Below are positions 35,381 through 45,328 of a stretch of 64,000 nt of DNA, piece by piece. The notes beneath the pieces were generated by a model. The model worked only from the letters and a program-made list of their open reading frames with translations. It was not told the DNA's origin and did not search any database. The position numbers and the translations under genes were made by a program. The DNA lies in assembly GCA_964462945.1 (NCBI GenBank), contig CAYWZW010000008.1, forward strand, positions 1 through 64,000. Direction: 5' to 3'. This stretch comes from GCA-020343675 sp964462945 (lineage in GTDB: Bacteria; Planctomycetota; Phycisphaerae; Sedimentisphaerales; Anaerobacaceae). The stretch's first letter is position 1. Every line of letters begins with the position of its first letter.

Positions 35381-37584
35381 TGGAAGTGCTGCGGTGGCGC
35401 ACACATCTTCATCCGGTATTGGCCGCGGCGATGATTTTGATTCTGGCCGTCTGGCTCATCCTCATCTACAAGCGGCAACGCAGGAGCTATTCGTTGCAGC
35501 AAACGGTGCTTCTGCTGCTGCCGAAGGTTTTGATCGTGCTCTTGATTATCTTAGCTTATTTCGATCCGGTCCGCAGCGTGATCCAAAGGCCCAAGAGAGA
35601 TAAGAAGATCATGGTCCTGGTCGATACATCGTCATCGATGGATTGTCAGGACCAAGCCAGCGCCAGCCGGGCCCAGCGAGCGGATAGACTGTCTCGGAAT
35701 CTGACCGAGAAACTGCGGCCGTTCATCGATTTTGAGACGCTGCATTTCGATATGGACGTGCATAGTGCGCCAGACGCAGAACAGGGTGCAGGGCAGGTCC
35801 GGGGCACGGACTTGGGAAAATGTCTTGTCACCCTCGCGAACAAAGCGGACAGCTCCGGCTACCTGTCCGCGGTCATGCTCACCGACGGCGGCGATGAATT
35901 AATTCAAAATCCGAAACTGCCCCAGGTCCCGCTCTACGTCACGAGCGTGGGCAGCTCCCCGGATTCGTGGAATGATTTGTCGGTGGCCGGCGTTGTCGCC
36001 CCGACGATTGTCGAGCAGGAGAGCCGCTTCGAGGTTTCCGCCGATGTCCTGGCACGTTTTGCCTCGAAAGACTTTGCCCTGAAAGTCCCGATGGTTCGCG
36101 TCCAGCTTGAAGAAAGAGGGCCGAGCGAATGGCAGGTCGTCGATTCGCAGTTTGTTCGGTCCGACAGCTCGAAAACGCGGGCGAAATTTTCATTGCAGGC
36201 CTCGGCCGAACCCGGCATGAAGGAATACCGCGTCCGTGTCGAAGACGTGCCGGGCGAGCTATCCGGCCTGAACAACGTCCGTAACTTCGGCGTGGACGTG
36301 CGCCAGGACACGCTGCACGTGCTTTTCTTTGCCCAGGAGTTAGGTTGGGATTTCAGCATGATCCGCAAGGAGCTTGCCCGCGATCCATCGGTCCAATTGA
36401 CGGCCTTGTTCCGCGTCAGCGAGCAGCGATTCGTCGTCCAGGGCAGCCGTCAGAAGGGCGACGAGCAGCTCGAAGCAGGCTTTCCGGCATCCAAAGAGGT
36501 CCTTGATTTGTTCAAATGCGTTATCGTCGGCTCCTTCGGGGCTTCACAGTGGAATCAGGACCAGTTGAAGGCCCTGCTGGACTACGTGCGGGACGGCGGG
36601 GCCGTCGTGTTCATGGGCGGTGAACATTCGTTCGGCGGCGGAGGATACGCCGGAACGCTGATCGAGCCGCTCTTTCCCTGGCGCCTGAGCGCCGCTGCGT
36701 CGGCGTTCCAAATCGGACGGTTCGCCGTCAGCGTGCCGGCGGCGGCTTTAGGCAGCGGCATTATTGCCGAGGCCGCCAAGATTATCTCCCAGGTGGAGGC
36801 CGCAGCGATTGAAAGCGTAAATGTCGAAGGCCCGCTCAAGAGCGGGGCGGTCACGCTTCTTGAGGCTTCCGTGGCCGGCCGGTCCGTGCCGTTAGTGTCT
36901 ATGCAGCGGTACGGCCAGGGGCAGGCGATGGCCGTTGCCACCAATACGCTCTGGAAATGGTGCTGGACTTCAGATACACTCAAGGAGGCATACGGCTATT
37001 TCTGGCGCCAGACGGTGAAAAACATGACGGGCTGGGAAGAGGGCCAGCGATTTATTGCCGTCAAGTGGGACCAGGAACAGTACAATCCGGGCCAGAAGGG
37101 CGTGGCGACCATTAATGTGGCGGGCCGCCACGATCCCAACCAGCTCCGCCTCAGAGCCGAAATGAAGGTAGAAGGGCAATCGGCGCCGGTCTCCATCGAG
37201 CCGGTGATGGGGCGCCAGAGCACGTTCACGGCCCAGGTGAATTTCGCCCGCAGCGCCCGATACGTTTTCGAGCTGGAGGCCCTGCTTGGCGGCCAGGCCC
37301 TGGAGTCCTATCAGAAGACCATTGTCGTAGGAACACGGCTGAACGAAGGGGCAAATCTGGAGGTGGACCATGCCTTTCTGGGCAGCCTGGCCGCCCAGGC
37401 CGGGGGCAGATACTTCCGCGAGAATGAATTTGAGAATCTGATCGGAACGCTCAGAAGCCAGATTTTGAGCCGGGTGGTCAGTATGGAGATTCCATTGATT
37501 GAAGACAATGGTATTTATATCCTTATTTTTATTGGTATCCTGGTTCTGGAGTGGGTCATTCGGCGCAGAATGAATCTCCTGTGA
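35380..37584 (+). CDS. Membrane protein with VWA and glutamine-amidotransferase-like domains
   Basis: A 734-aa protein. Two N-terminal helices (LAAAMILILAVWLILIYK; TVLLLLPKVLIVLLIILAYF) precede a VWA domain with IMVLVDTSSSMDCQ (DxSxS). A beta-rich middle follows, then a Rossmann-type GATase-like domain (FKCVIVGSFGASQW, YVRDGGAVVFMGGEHSFGGG). A C-terminal helix (YILIFIGILVLEWVIRRRM) closes it. This layout is common in planctomycete MoxR operons; it probably forms a membrane complex with the BatA-like neighbour. Its ATG shares one base with the previous stop. Confidence 0.85.
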   Translation: MEVLRWRTHLHPVLAAAMILILAVWLILIYKRQRRSYSLQQTVLLLLPKVLIVLLIILAYFDPVRSVIQRPKRDKKIMVLVDTSSSMDCQDQASASRAQRADRLSRNLTEKLRPFIDFETLHFDMDVHSAPDAEQGAGQVRGTDLGKCLVTLANKADSSGYLSAVMLTDGGDELIQNPKLPQVPLYVTSVGSSPDSWNDLSVAGVVAPTIVEQESRFEVSADVLARFASKDFALKVPMVRVQLEERGPSEWQVVDSQFVRSDSSKTRAKFSLQASAEPGMKEYRVRVEDVPGELSGLNNVRNFGVDVRQDTLHVLFFAQELGWDFSMIRKELARDPSVQLTALFRVSEQRFVVQGSRQKGDEQLEAGFPASKEVLDLFKCVIVGSFGASQWNQDQLKALLDYVRDGGAVVFMGGEHSFGGGGYAGTLIEPLFPWRLSAAASAFQIGRFAVSVPAAALGSGIIAEAAKIISQVEAAAIESVNVEGPLKSGAVTLLEASVAGRSVPLVSMQRYGQGQAMAVATNTLWKWCWTSDTLKEAYGYFWRQTVKNMTGWEEGQRFIAVKWDQEQYNPGQKGVATINVAGRHDPNQLRLRAEMKVEGQSAPVSIEPVMGRQSTFTAQVNFARSARYVFELEALLGGQALESYQKTIVVGTRLNEGANLEVDHAFLGSLAAQAGGRYFRENEFENLIGTLRSQILSRVVSMEIPLIEDNGIYILIFIGILVLEWVIRRRMNLL

Positions 37585-37601
37585 AAAGAGGCCCGAACGT
37601 G

Positions 37602-38843
37602 ATGAACGCAAACAAGCATATTTCCGTTGCTTTCAAATGGCTCACGGTTTCGATTCTGCTGCTGATCACGAGCCGATCGACGCCCGCTCGAGCATCGGTG
37701 CGGGAAGCCGCCGTCTATTTCTCGGATGGAAAAGTGCTGACGGGGAAGATTGCACTGACTTCAGGCCGCCAGTTCAAGCTGAATGTCCCCGAGGGGGGCA
37801 AGCTCAAAACGACGGACATGATCACGGGTGAGGATGTGCGATACGGCAAGGTCCGGCAGTTTACGTTCGAGCCGATCAGGGAAATGCGTTTCCATCCCGT
37901 GAAGGAAGAAATGCGCCAGGACTGGAAATTCACGGAAACGACCAAATACGACGAAAAGACGGGAGTCGCCGATTACACGCCGGCCAAGAAGGAGTTTTGG
38001 GGCCAGCTCTATCCGTTGAGATATCTGTCTTCGCAGGTTATGTTCAACGGCGGCGAGACGCTCGAAGGGTATCTCTACAGTGTGCCGGTCTATCTCGAAA
38101 CGGAGGAAAAAACGCACAGAATCCTCCTGCTCAGCAAGCAGCGCGGCGAAAAGGGCACGAAGCTGGACGAGCTCGTTTATGTGACGCGAATCAAAGTGCT
38201 GGATGAAGGAAAGGACGTTGCGGCGAATATCACCGTCAAGTTTGCCGGGATGACCTTTGGGCCGGACGACGCGGCTCAGGCGGTGACGCAGGATTCGCTG
38301 ACCCCCGTGCCGACCGAACGCGGCGAAAGCCCCGGCACGTTCATTGTCAAATCGACTTTCGGCGAAGACTTTTACGTGGCGGTCAAGAAAGACGGCAAGT
38401 ATCTTGTCGGCTGGCCTGCAGATAGCGACGAAAAGCTCTTTGCCCTGGCCGGGGACTATGTGCAGCGCCAGCGAGATTTCTACAATGACAAGAAGTTGCT
38501 GGGTGCGGTCAAAAGCAGCGATGGCGGCGAGGTCCTGACTCTTGTCAATCTGCGACGCCGGTTCGCACCGACCCATTTCGGCGACATTGGCGGAGAATGG
38601 GACAGGGCGCTGGGCCGGATTGTCGAGCCGTGGCGGCTGAGTATATGGAGATGGAAATACGACCCGGTCAATCAGGAGCTGCTGCTTTCCTCGCGCGGCA
38701 CGTTTTTCCGCGAGATCTTCCTGCCGGAAGACCCAACGCCGCAGGTCGTAATCTCCGAGGAGCTCTGGCATACGCAGCGTGACAATGACGTTGTCGTCGT
38801 CGGTCAATCGGCGACCCATAAAGATATGAGAGTCAAACCATGA
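37602..38843 (+). CDS. Secreted hypothetical protein of the MoxR/VWA operon
   Basis: About 413 aa from ATG 37602, preceded by AGAGG; the frame is open from 37551 inside the upstream gene. The signal peptide (LTVSILLLITSRSTPARAS) is followed by REAAVYFSDGKVLTGKIALT, a small beta-barrel-like start seen in planctomycete secreted proteins, then an extended beta-rich region. No named domain is recognised. It is probably periplasmic and part of the same complex as its neighbours. The stop overlaps the next gene by ATGA (38840-38843). Confidence 0.75.
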   Translation: MNANKHISVAFKWLTVSILLLITSRSTPARASVREAAVYFSDGKVLTGKIALTSGRQFKLNVPEGGKLKTTDMITGEDVRYGKVRQFTFEPIREMRFHPVKEEMRQDWKFTETTKYDEKTGVADYTPAKKEFWGQLYPLRYLSSQVMFNGGETLEGYLYSVPVYLETEEKTHRILLLSKQRGEKGTKLDELVYVTRIKVLDEGKDVAANITVKFAGMTFGPDDAAQAVTQDSLTPVPTERGESPGTFIVKSTFGEDFYVAVKKDGKYLVGWPADSDEKLFALAGDYVQRQRDFYNDKKLLGAVKSSDGGEVLTLVNLRRRFAPTHFGDIGGEWDRALGRIVEPWRLSIWRWKYDPVNQELLLSSRGTFFREIFLPEDPTPQVVISEELWHTQRDNDVVVVGQSATHKDMRVKP

Positions 38844-41800
38844 ACCAAACAAGTGCTCTGGAAGATAAAAACGTTCGCCAGCTCGTACTGAGAGTCCGAA
38901 ATCTCATGCTCAAGAGCCGATTGCTTTGGGGCCTGCTGGTATGGCTGACGGTTACCTCGGGAATGTGGTTTATTCTGATTCTGGTGGATAATCTTCTGCA
39001 CCTTCCGGAAGGCCTGCGATTGGCCTTCGCCTTGGGCGGTCTTGGCGTGATGGGCTTCGAGTTGTGGCGGCTTTTGCTGCTGCCGATTATCCGGCAGGAG
39101 AGACTCGAATCGGTCACGCTCTTTTTGGAGAACAAATTCTCGATCCCCGAGAACATGCTGATCAACGCACTGTGCTTTGAATCGGTTTGGCTTAGTCCGA
39201 GGCAAGAACCTTTTGCCCAAGAAACGATCAAGACGGGCTCGGCCATGATGGCCCGGGCGAACGTCAAGGAACTGTGGCAGCTCAAAAAAATGAGGCGGTG
39301 GCTGGCGGCGCTTCTGATTATCCTCATTTTGTGGATGCTGTACGGCGTCACTCAGGGCCGCGAGGTCGTCAACGCGCTTCTGCGATATGCCAGCCCGTTA
39401 GGGGACGTGCCTCCCGCCGGGTCTATCGTTCTGGAAGTGACACCGGCTGACGACGTGGTTCTGGCCGAAGGTGATGATTTGGAGATACGCGTCCGGGTCA
39501 AGGGCCTCGAAGGGGACGAATCGCTGCTTACGTATCCCGAAATCGTCTGGAAGCAGGCGGCCGATTTTGTGAGCAACGAAAAAAGCACTAACAAGAGCAC
39601 ACCGATGCAATTATCGAATGACGGCCCTAATAGCTACCGCTACACGTTCAAGTCCGTGGGCGAGTCTTTTGCCTTTCGTGTCTTTGCGGCCGATACCTAC
39701 ACCCGAAGTGTCAAAGTGACGGTAAACAGGCTCCCGCGCATCAAGGAATCTCAGTTTCACGTTCTTGCCCCTTCATACACGGGCAGGCAGCGTGTCAGCA
39801 TACTCGGTCCGCCCGAGGCGTTGTCCGGCCCTGCCGGCTCCGAAGTCGCGGTCGATGTGAAGCTCGACAAGAGCGCTGACGAGCTGTGGTACAAAGGGGC
39901 GGGGGGTTGGGTGCGGTTCCAGAATAATGACGGACTCTGGACCGCCAAGACCCAATTGGAGCAGGCGGAGTCCTACCAGATCGAGGTGAAAGCCAAAGGA
40001 TTCGACCGGCGAATGAAAATAGCCGAGGGGCCCATCCTTGCCCAGCAAGACCGGCCGCCGGAGGTGGAATTCGTCACGTCCGACCTCAACCGTCAGGTCA
40101 ATCCGGGCGACAGGTTGAGACTCGACGTACAGACCTACGACGATTTCGGGGCCAGACGAATGTACGTGACACAGAAGTCCGTGAGAGCCGGCAGTTCCGA
40201 GACGACTATCAAAAGCTGGGAGTATCCAGGTCCTCCGGGCAGAACCGAATCGCTTGAGAATCTGCTGCTGTCCATTGACGCCAGCGTGTTCAAGCCCGGC
40301 GGCACTTATGTCCTGCAAGCATTCTGCGAGGACTTCAGCCCTGCCGGCAACGTCGGCCGATCGAAGCCTTTGACGCTGCAGGTCAAATCACTGGAAGAGC
40401 TGACAATCGCCCAGGATGATCCGAATGGTGGTGCCTTTGCCGAGCTGGACAAGGCCATTAAAGCGGAACAGACGGCCCTGGGCGTCACCAAGAATCTCAT
40501 GGCGAACCTCGACGAGGTCGTCGCTGCAAGCCGCAGCGGGGCCGAGAACGGCGACGCCCTCAAAAAGCACCTGTCACAGATGGAGCAGAAACAGCAGGTC
40601 GTCGGGGCGCATATAACGCGGGCGTGGGAAGTGTCCGGCGAGCCTAAGCCGCAATTCGTCGCCCGCCTGGTAGAGCTGCGGGACAACGAGCACGCACGGA
40701 TCCTGGAAAAGATGAAAGGAACGGGCCAGATCGAGAGCGTTGACAGTAATACGGCGTCGTCGGCTCTCAAGTCGATAGAAAAGCAGCAGGATTACCTGCT
40801 CGACCAGCTTATCGCGCTCAAAGGCATCGCAGCCAAGAAGAACCAAATGGAGGCGGAAAAGGCGATGACCGAGCTTTTGGGCGAAAAGGACGAATCGCTC
40901 AGCCCGATGCCGCAGGAGACGCTGGAAAATACCGTCAAGGAGCTGGACGAGTTCGTCGAGCGGCAGAACGACATCATGCAGAAGCGGCAGATGGTTCTCG
41001 ACCAGCCGCCGGAGGACTTTTCCAGGGAAGATGAAGAATTGCTGGAAGACCTGGCGATTGACCAATCGAAGCTCGCCGAAATCCTGGCAAATGTGGTCAG
41101 CGACCTGAGCAATATGAATCTTCTGGATTTTGGCGACAGCCAGATGGTTGAATCGAGCAAGAGCATTTATCAAAAAGCAGAGGACCTGGCCGACAAGGCC
41201 GAGGAGGCGGCCGAGATGCGCCAGGCCCGGCAGGACGCGTACCGCCTGGAGACCGAGGCCGTCGAGATGGCCGAAGAGCTGATGATCAACTGCGAAGCAA
41301 CGCTGGGATTCCATGACGATATTCAATTCGTTGCGGAAATTCCCGAGGATGAGCAGTTGATGGCGCCGCTGGCCGAGCTGCCGACCGAGCTGGAAGACCT
41401 GGTCGGCGATTTGATCACGTCGGAGGAGGAGATGCGGCCGGAAGTGGAGGATATTGGCAGCTACCTCAATTCTCTGGACCATACCGCCGGACCCGTCGCT
41501 GACGGGACCATCAGCGGCACCAGCGCCAAAGGCAAGACCGGCGACCAGAAACCGGAAGACAATGTGCTTCAAGGCCGAAGCGGCGCAGGTCGAAGCGGCA
41601 TGTCCGACGGCCAGCTTGTCGAGCCGGTTGCGAAGGACCTCAGTGACAACGAGTACGGCCTGCGCGAACGCGTATCCAACACGCCGCTGGAGGATGGACA
41701 GGTCGAAGATCAGGACGTGGGCGCCGCTACCGGCGGGACCGGTCTGGGCAAGACCACCGACAGCACAACGCAGTTCGGCGTCGGCGGAAAGCTGCCGCCG

Positions 41801-42205
41801 AAGGTCCTGGAGATGATGAAAGAGGCGCTGCAAACCCAGCAGAACGTCAGGCAGGCGTCGCAGGACGTGGTGACACAGCTCAAGCGGTACAATCTTTCGG
41901 TCACCAATCTGGACGCCTCGATTCAGGCCATGAAAAAGGTGGAAGAATCCCTCAAGCGAGCCGACGGCATCGCAATCCGGACGGCGTTCGACCAGACGGT
42001 TGGTGCTCTGAGGAAATCGCACAGCGCGGTGGGCACGCAGCTTGCCCTACAGCAGACGAGGGACCAGGCGCTAGCCAAAAGGCTCGAGAATATGATCTCC
42101 CGCAGGCAGGCCCTGGATTTCAAGGGTTACAATCAGATGGTCAGCGCCTATTTTGAAGCCCTGGCGCGGGCTGAACGTCAAAACGAACGCACCGAAGAAA
42201 AATGA
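38840..42205 (+). CDS. DUF4175-like membrane protein with long coiled coils
   Basis: A 1121-aa protein. N-terminal helices (LWGLLVWLTVTSGMWFILIL; LAFALGGLGVMGFELW) and a third (LAALLIILILWMLYGV) form a membrane base. Beta-sandwich repeats follow (about residues 195-510), then a long acidic, Gln/Glu/Lys-rich coiled-coil region (about 520-1110), broken by a Gly-rich low-complexity stretch near 895-985. This order is that of DUF4175-type proteins near MoxR/VWA genes. Probably a structural scaffold extending into the periplasm. It is coupled on both sides by ATGA overlaps. Confidence 0.75.
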   Translation: MNQTSALEDKNVRQLVLRVRNLMLKSRLLWGLLVWLTVTSGMWFILILVDNLLHLPEGLRLAFALGGLGVMGFELWRLLLLPIIRQERLESVTLFLENKFSIPENMLINALCFESVWLSPRQEPFAQETIKTGSAMMARANVKELWQLKKMRRWLAALLIILILWMLYGVTQGREVVNALLRYASPLGDVPPAGSIVLEVTPADDVVLAEGDDLEIRVRVKGLEGDESLLTYPEIVWKQAADFVSNEKSTNKSTPMQLSNDGPNSYRYTFKSVGESFAFRVFAADTYTRSVKVTVNRLPRIKESQFHVLAPSYTGRQRVSILGPPEALSGPAGSEVAVDVKLDKSADELWYKGAGGWVRFQNNDGLWTAKTQLEQAESYQIEVKAKGFDRRMKIAEGPILAQQDRPPEVEFVTSDLNRQVNPGDRLRLDVQTYDDFGARRMYVTQKSVRAGSSETTIKSWEYPGPPGRTESLENLLLSIDASVFKPGGTYVLQAFCEDFSPAGNVGRSKPLTLQVKSLEELTIAQDDPNGGAFAELDKAIKAEQTALGVTKNLMANLDEVVAASRSGAENGDALKKHLSQMEQKQQVVGAHITRAWEVSGEPKPQFVARLVELRDNEHARILEKMKGTGQIESVDSNTASSALKSIEKQQDYLLDQLIALKGIAAKKNQMEAEKAMTELLGEKDESLSPMPQETLENTVKELDEFVERQNDIMQKRQMVLDQPPEDFSREDEELLEDLAIDQSKLAEILANVVSDLSNMNLLDFGDSQMVESSKSIYQKAEDLADKAEEAAEMRQARQDAYRLETEAVEMAEELMINCEATLGFHDDIQFVAEIPEDEQLMAPLAELPTELEDLVGDLITSEEEMRPEVEDIGSYLNSLDHTAGPVADGTISGTSAKGKTGDQKPEDNVLQGRSGAGRSGMSDGQLVEPVAKDLSDNEYGLRERVSNTPLEDGQVEDQDVGAATGGTGLGKTTDSTTQFGVGGKLPPKVLEMMKEALQTQQNVRQASQDVVTQLKRYNLSVTNLDASIQAMKKVEESLKRADGIAIRTAFDQTVGALRKSHSAVGTQLALQQTRDQALAKRLENMISRRQALDFKGYNQMVSAYFEALARAERQNERTEEK

Positions 42206-44886
42206 CGCATCCTGTTTTTTCGGACTGGGTGGCAGCCTCAAAGGCGAAGCCTTTGGGGATAGTAACCACCGACACGAAGATGCATAGACGCACTAACACA
42301 GGATTTGTCCTACCGTATCTGTTGACCATCTTGTGCCTCTGCGCCGCCGCGAGGTCGCAGGAAGCGGCCGATTCTTTGCCCTGGCACCAGAAAAACGCCG
42401 TGCTGCGCTTCCGCGTCGAAAAAGACGATACGCAGTCGCTTATTCCCAACGTCTCGCTTTTGGACGTCGAGCCTGACAAGAAATCAGAGAACGTGAAAAA
42501 ATGGATCGAGAAGAATAGATGGGATCAGAAACCCCGCGTCGAGGGAGAGCTTTGCCAGAACTTTCTTCCTTCGTTCGGCTCCGGCCCTATCGTTTATAAC
42601 CTTCACAAAGACTTCACTCACTTCGTCGCAAGGGCGGCCATCGTTGACGGCGCCGACCCCAACACGGCGGTCAACTTCGAAGTCTATGCCGACAAGCGGC
42701 TCATCTTCCGCTCCGGGCCGCTCACCCCGCAGCAGCCCCTGGCCGAAATCAACGCCGGGATACCGGTTCGCAGCAAGCAGCTTCTGCTGGCGACCAGCTC
42801 GCCGGATGACAAATATCTTGGATGGGCAAAGTGGGTCGATCCCGGCTTTATGGTCAGAGGCGGCTACCCGAAGGTTTCCACCGTGCGTATCTACGCCCCC
42901 GGATACAATCTGGAGGATTTCGTTCCGCAGGTGTTCGCTCCCAGCAGCGGCTCCAAAGTCCGCAGCCGGATTGTGTCGGTGGGGCGGGGCGAGCCGATGG
43001 ACGTTCTTTTCGAGAGCCTCGACGGCTACCCGAGCTATTTGGTTTATCTGGTACCCAAAGACAAAGCTACAGAGTCGAACGAATCGTGGGAGCCGCAGGC
43101 GGGACTGGTGCTCGAGACCAGATGGACAAAGAAAAGCCCCGGCTCGTCCGGCAACGTGGCGGACCTCTTGAAGCTCTTTCACGGCAGCGCCGAGCCGGTC
43201 GGCCGCAGCCTGGTCGAGACGATTCACCATGCGTTTGCGATTCACAGAGTGCCGGAATACAGCGATGCCTCGTCAAGACAGGGAGGTATCGGGCTTTATT
43301 ATTACAAAGGATTTTTCGCCGTGGATAAGAGCGGCCCATACAGCTTCGCCACGATTTCGCAGGATGATTCATACCTATCCGTCGATGACAAATTAGTCGT
43401 GAGCTGGCCCGGACGGCACGACATCAACGCCGGCCGCCGAGGTGAAAAACAGGGGACAGTCTCGCTCGAGCCCGGCGTGCACAAGCTGGAGTATTTGCAC
43501 TTTAGCCCGTGGCCGAACATGTTTGCCGCCGCCGCATGGGAAAAGCCCGGCGAAGAGCTAAGGATCATGACGCGGACGGATTTTGTTCCTATCGGGCGGT
43601 ACAAAATCGCGTCCGCCGGCTTCGAGGACCCGAACAAGGCCTACGCCGTTTTTGAATGGTCAGCCGCCGACGATTTCCGCCTCGAACAGACCGGGCGCTC
43701 TTTTGTTGCGATGCGATTTGAATTCGTCCAGCCGAATCCGCTGGCCCGGTATGACTGCCGCTGGACCTTCGACGACGGGACGGCCGCAACGGGCGAGAGG
43801 GTCGAGCACGTTTTTCTGCGGCCGGGCCTGCGCAGCGTGCAGCTCGAAGTCCGGCTTGACGATAAATTGCTGGCCCGGGCTTCGCAGGAAGTTTACGTTC
43901 ACCCCGCATGGGACAAGCCCCTGACGAGCGCAAGCAACGTCGAGCCGTTCAATCAGGCCATCAGGCAGCGGAATCTCGACAAGGTCCCGCCGGACGACCT
44001 TGTGAATCTGTTCATCTTAGCTGAAGACGCGAATCGTCCCGGCTGGAAGAGCCGGGCGACGGCGGCCTTGGCCGAAAATCCGGGCAGGCTCGTGCAGGAG
44101 TCCGGCGATACCGATTTCATCTTTGAGTTCGGGCAGTACCTTCAATCTCCGCAGCTCAAGAAATACGACAAGGCCCTGGAACTGTTCAGCCGGCTCGCGA
44201 GGAAATCCGGCGTGGACCAGCCCATCGTGCGCCGAGCGGCGATTTGTCAGGCGGAGGTCCTGACAGAATACTTTGGACGAAACGACGAGGCCTTGAAGAT
44301 ACTGAACCAGTTTCAGATAGACACAGCCTCGCGCGATGACTTGACCTGGCGTGCGATCATGGCGAAGGCCCAGGCCATGCTGGCGATCGGACAGGCGAAA
44401 GAAGCCATCGACCTTGTCCAGGCGCTCAGTGCGCCTTCGAACCCTTCTGACAAGGCCAAGCAGCAAATCAAACACGCCGGATTGATGCGCCATGCCAGAG
44501 TCCTGACGCAAAGCAAGAACGACCCGAACCAGTTGGATTACGCCATGGCAAATATCGAAACGGTGCTCGCCGAGGACCCCGTGCAGATTTTCTCGCCGGG
44601 CGTGAACCTCGTTAAGCTCGACGTCCATTTAGTTAGGGGCGAGTTCCAGGCCGCATTTCATCTGACCGAGCGGCTCAAAAACCTGCAATTGAGCGATTAC
44701 GACATCGCAGAGGTCCTTGCCCGTCAGGTCATCGCCTCGTGCGGCCTAAAAGACGTCCAGAAGGCCAAATCCGTTTACGCCCAGTTGAGCAAAGATTACC
44801 CCTCCAGCCCCGCGACAGACCAGGCCAAAAAAGCGATCATCCAGGCCCTCGGCCAGCCATTTGGAACCGCCGATGAACGCCGATGA
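42202..44886 (+). CDS. PA14/PKD/TPR-like secreted protein
   Basis: 894 aa from ATG 42202, which overlaps the preceding stop (ATGA); ATG 42280 would start directly before the signal peptide (GFVLPYLLTILCLCAAARSQ) and is a real alternative. The PA14 domain (about residues 335-450) has YKGFFAVDKSGPYSFATISQ and DDSYLSVDDKLVV. A PKD-like domain (about 510-570) has DCRWTFDDGTAATGERVEHV. The last 290 residues are helical TPR-like repeats. PA14 and PKD modules bind glycans or proteins. It closes the MoxR/VWA operon. A hairpin repeat at 42237-42259 lies in the N-terminal extension. Confidence 0.8.
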   Translation: MTHPVFSDWVAASKAKPLGIVTTDTKMHRRTNTGFVLPYLLTILCLCAAARSQEAADSLPWHQKNAVLRFRVEKDDTQSLIPNVSLLDVEPDKKSENVKKWIEKNRWDQKPRVEGELCQNFLPSFGSGPIVYNLHKDFTHFVARAAIVDGADPNTAVNFEVYADKRLIFRSGPLTPQQPLAEINAGIPVRSKQLLLATSSPDDKYLGWAKWVDPGFMVRGGYPKVSTVRIYAPGYNLEDFVPQVFAPSSGSKVRSRIVSVGRGEPMDVLFESLDGYPSYLVYLVPKDKATESNESWEPQAGLVLETRWTKKSPGSSGNVADLLKLFHGSAEPVGRSLVETIHHAFAIHRVPEYSDASSRQGGIGLYYYKGFFAVDKSGPYSFATISQDDSYLSVDDKLVVSWPGRHDINAGRRGEKQGTVSLEPGVHKLEYLHFSPWPNMFAAAAWEKPGEELRIMTRTDFVPIGRYKIASAGFEDPNKAYAVFEWSAADDFRLEQTGRSFVAMRFEFVQPNPLARYDCRWTFDDGTAATGERVEHVFLRPGLRSVQLEVRLDDKLLARASQEVYVHPAWDKPLTSASNVEPFNQAIRQRNLDKVPPDDLVNLFILAEDANRPGWKSRATAALAENPGRLVQESGDTDFIFEFGQYLQSPQLKKYDKALELFSRLARKSGVDQPIVRRAAICQAEVLTEYFGRNDEALKILNQFQIDTASRDDLTWRAIMAKAQAMLAIGQAKEAIDLVQALSAPSNPSDKAKQQIKHAGLMRHARVLTQSKNDPNQLDYAMANIETVLAEDPVQIFSPGVNLVKLDVHLVRGEFQAAFHLTERLKNLQLSDYDIAEVLARQVIASCGLKDVQKAKSVYAQLSKDYPSSPATDQAKKAIIQALGQPFGTADERR
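42237..42259. repeat. Hairpin in the N-terminal coding region
   Basis: CCTCAAAGGC, loop GAA, GCCTTTGGGG: a 10-bp stem with one G-T pair. It lies between ATG 42202 and ATG 42280. It could affect start choice or be another in-frame palindromic repeat. Confidence 0.5.
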
Positions 44887-44918
44887 ACGCTGTTGGCCTC
44901 CAAAGTAAAACGTGTGCC

Positions 44919-44946
44919 TTGCATAAGGAGCCACATCTGCTATAAT
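44919..44946 (+). promoter_or_regulatory. Sigma70-type promoter for the MNT/HEPN pair
   Basis: TTGCAT (44919-44924), a 16-bp spacer, TATAAT (44941-44946), about 45 bp before the nucleotidyltransferase start. Confidence 0.6.
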
Positions 44947-44992
44947 TGACGGCAGGCAAACGTGAAATCTTTTGACCTGATGTGGGATCGTT

Positions 44993-45328
44993 ATGGTGAA
45001 TATCTCCGACGATGTGATTGACAGGATGACTCGACGGATTGTCCGCGAGGTCCATCCCCAGAGGATCGTCCTTTTTGGCTCCTGGGCGCGCGGCCAGGCG
45101 AACGAAGATTCGGATGTGGACTTCCTGGTAGTAGAGCGGGAACCCTTTGGCCGGAACCGAAGTCGCCATCAGGAAGCAGTTCGCCTCTGGCGATGCCTCT
45201 CCGAATTTCGCGTACCGACGGATATTCTGGTTTATTCCGCCAGCGAAGTATCGCAATGGAAGGATTCTCGCAATCACGTAATCGGTGGGGCACTCAGAGA
45301 GGGAAAGGTCCTTTATGAGTCCGACTGA
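44993..45328 (+). CDS. mntA: MNT-type nucleotidyltransferase (antitoxin-like)
   Basis: A 111-aa minimal nucleotidyltransferase. VLFGSWARGQANEDSDVDFL contains the GSxxxGxxxxxSDxD active site. In MNT/HEPN systems the enzyme AMPylates and so neutralises the HEPN ribonuclease. The downstream HEPN gene starts 14 bp before this stop, so the two are coupled. Length is normal for the family. The gene symbol is by analogy only. Confidence 0.85.
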   Translation: MVNISDDVIDRMTRRIVREVHPQRIVLFGSWARGQANEDSDVDFLVVEREPFGRNRSRHQEAVRLWRCLSEFRVPTDILVYSASEVSQWKDSRNHVIGGALREGKVLYESD

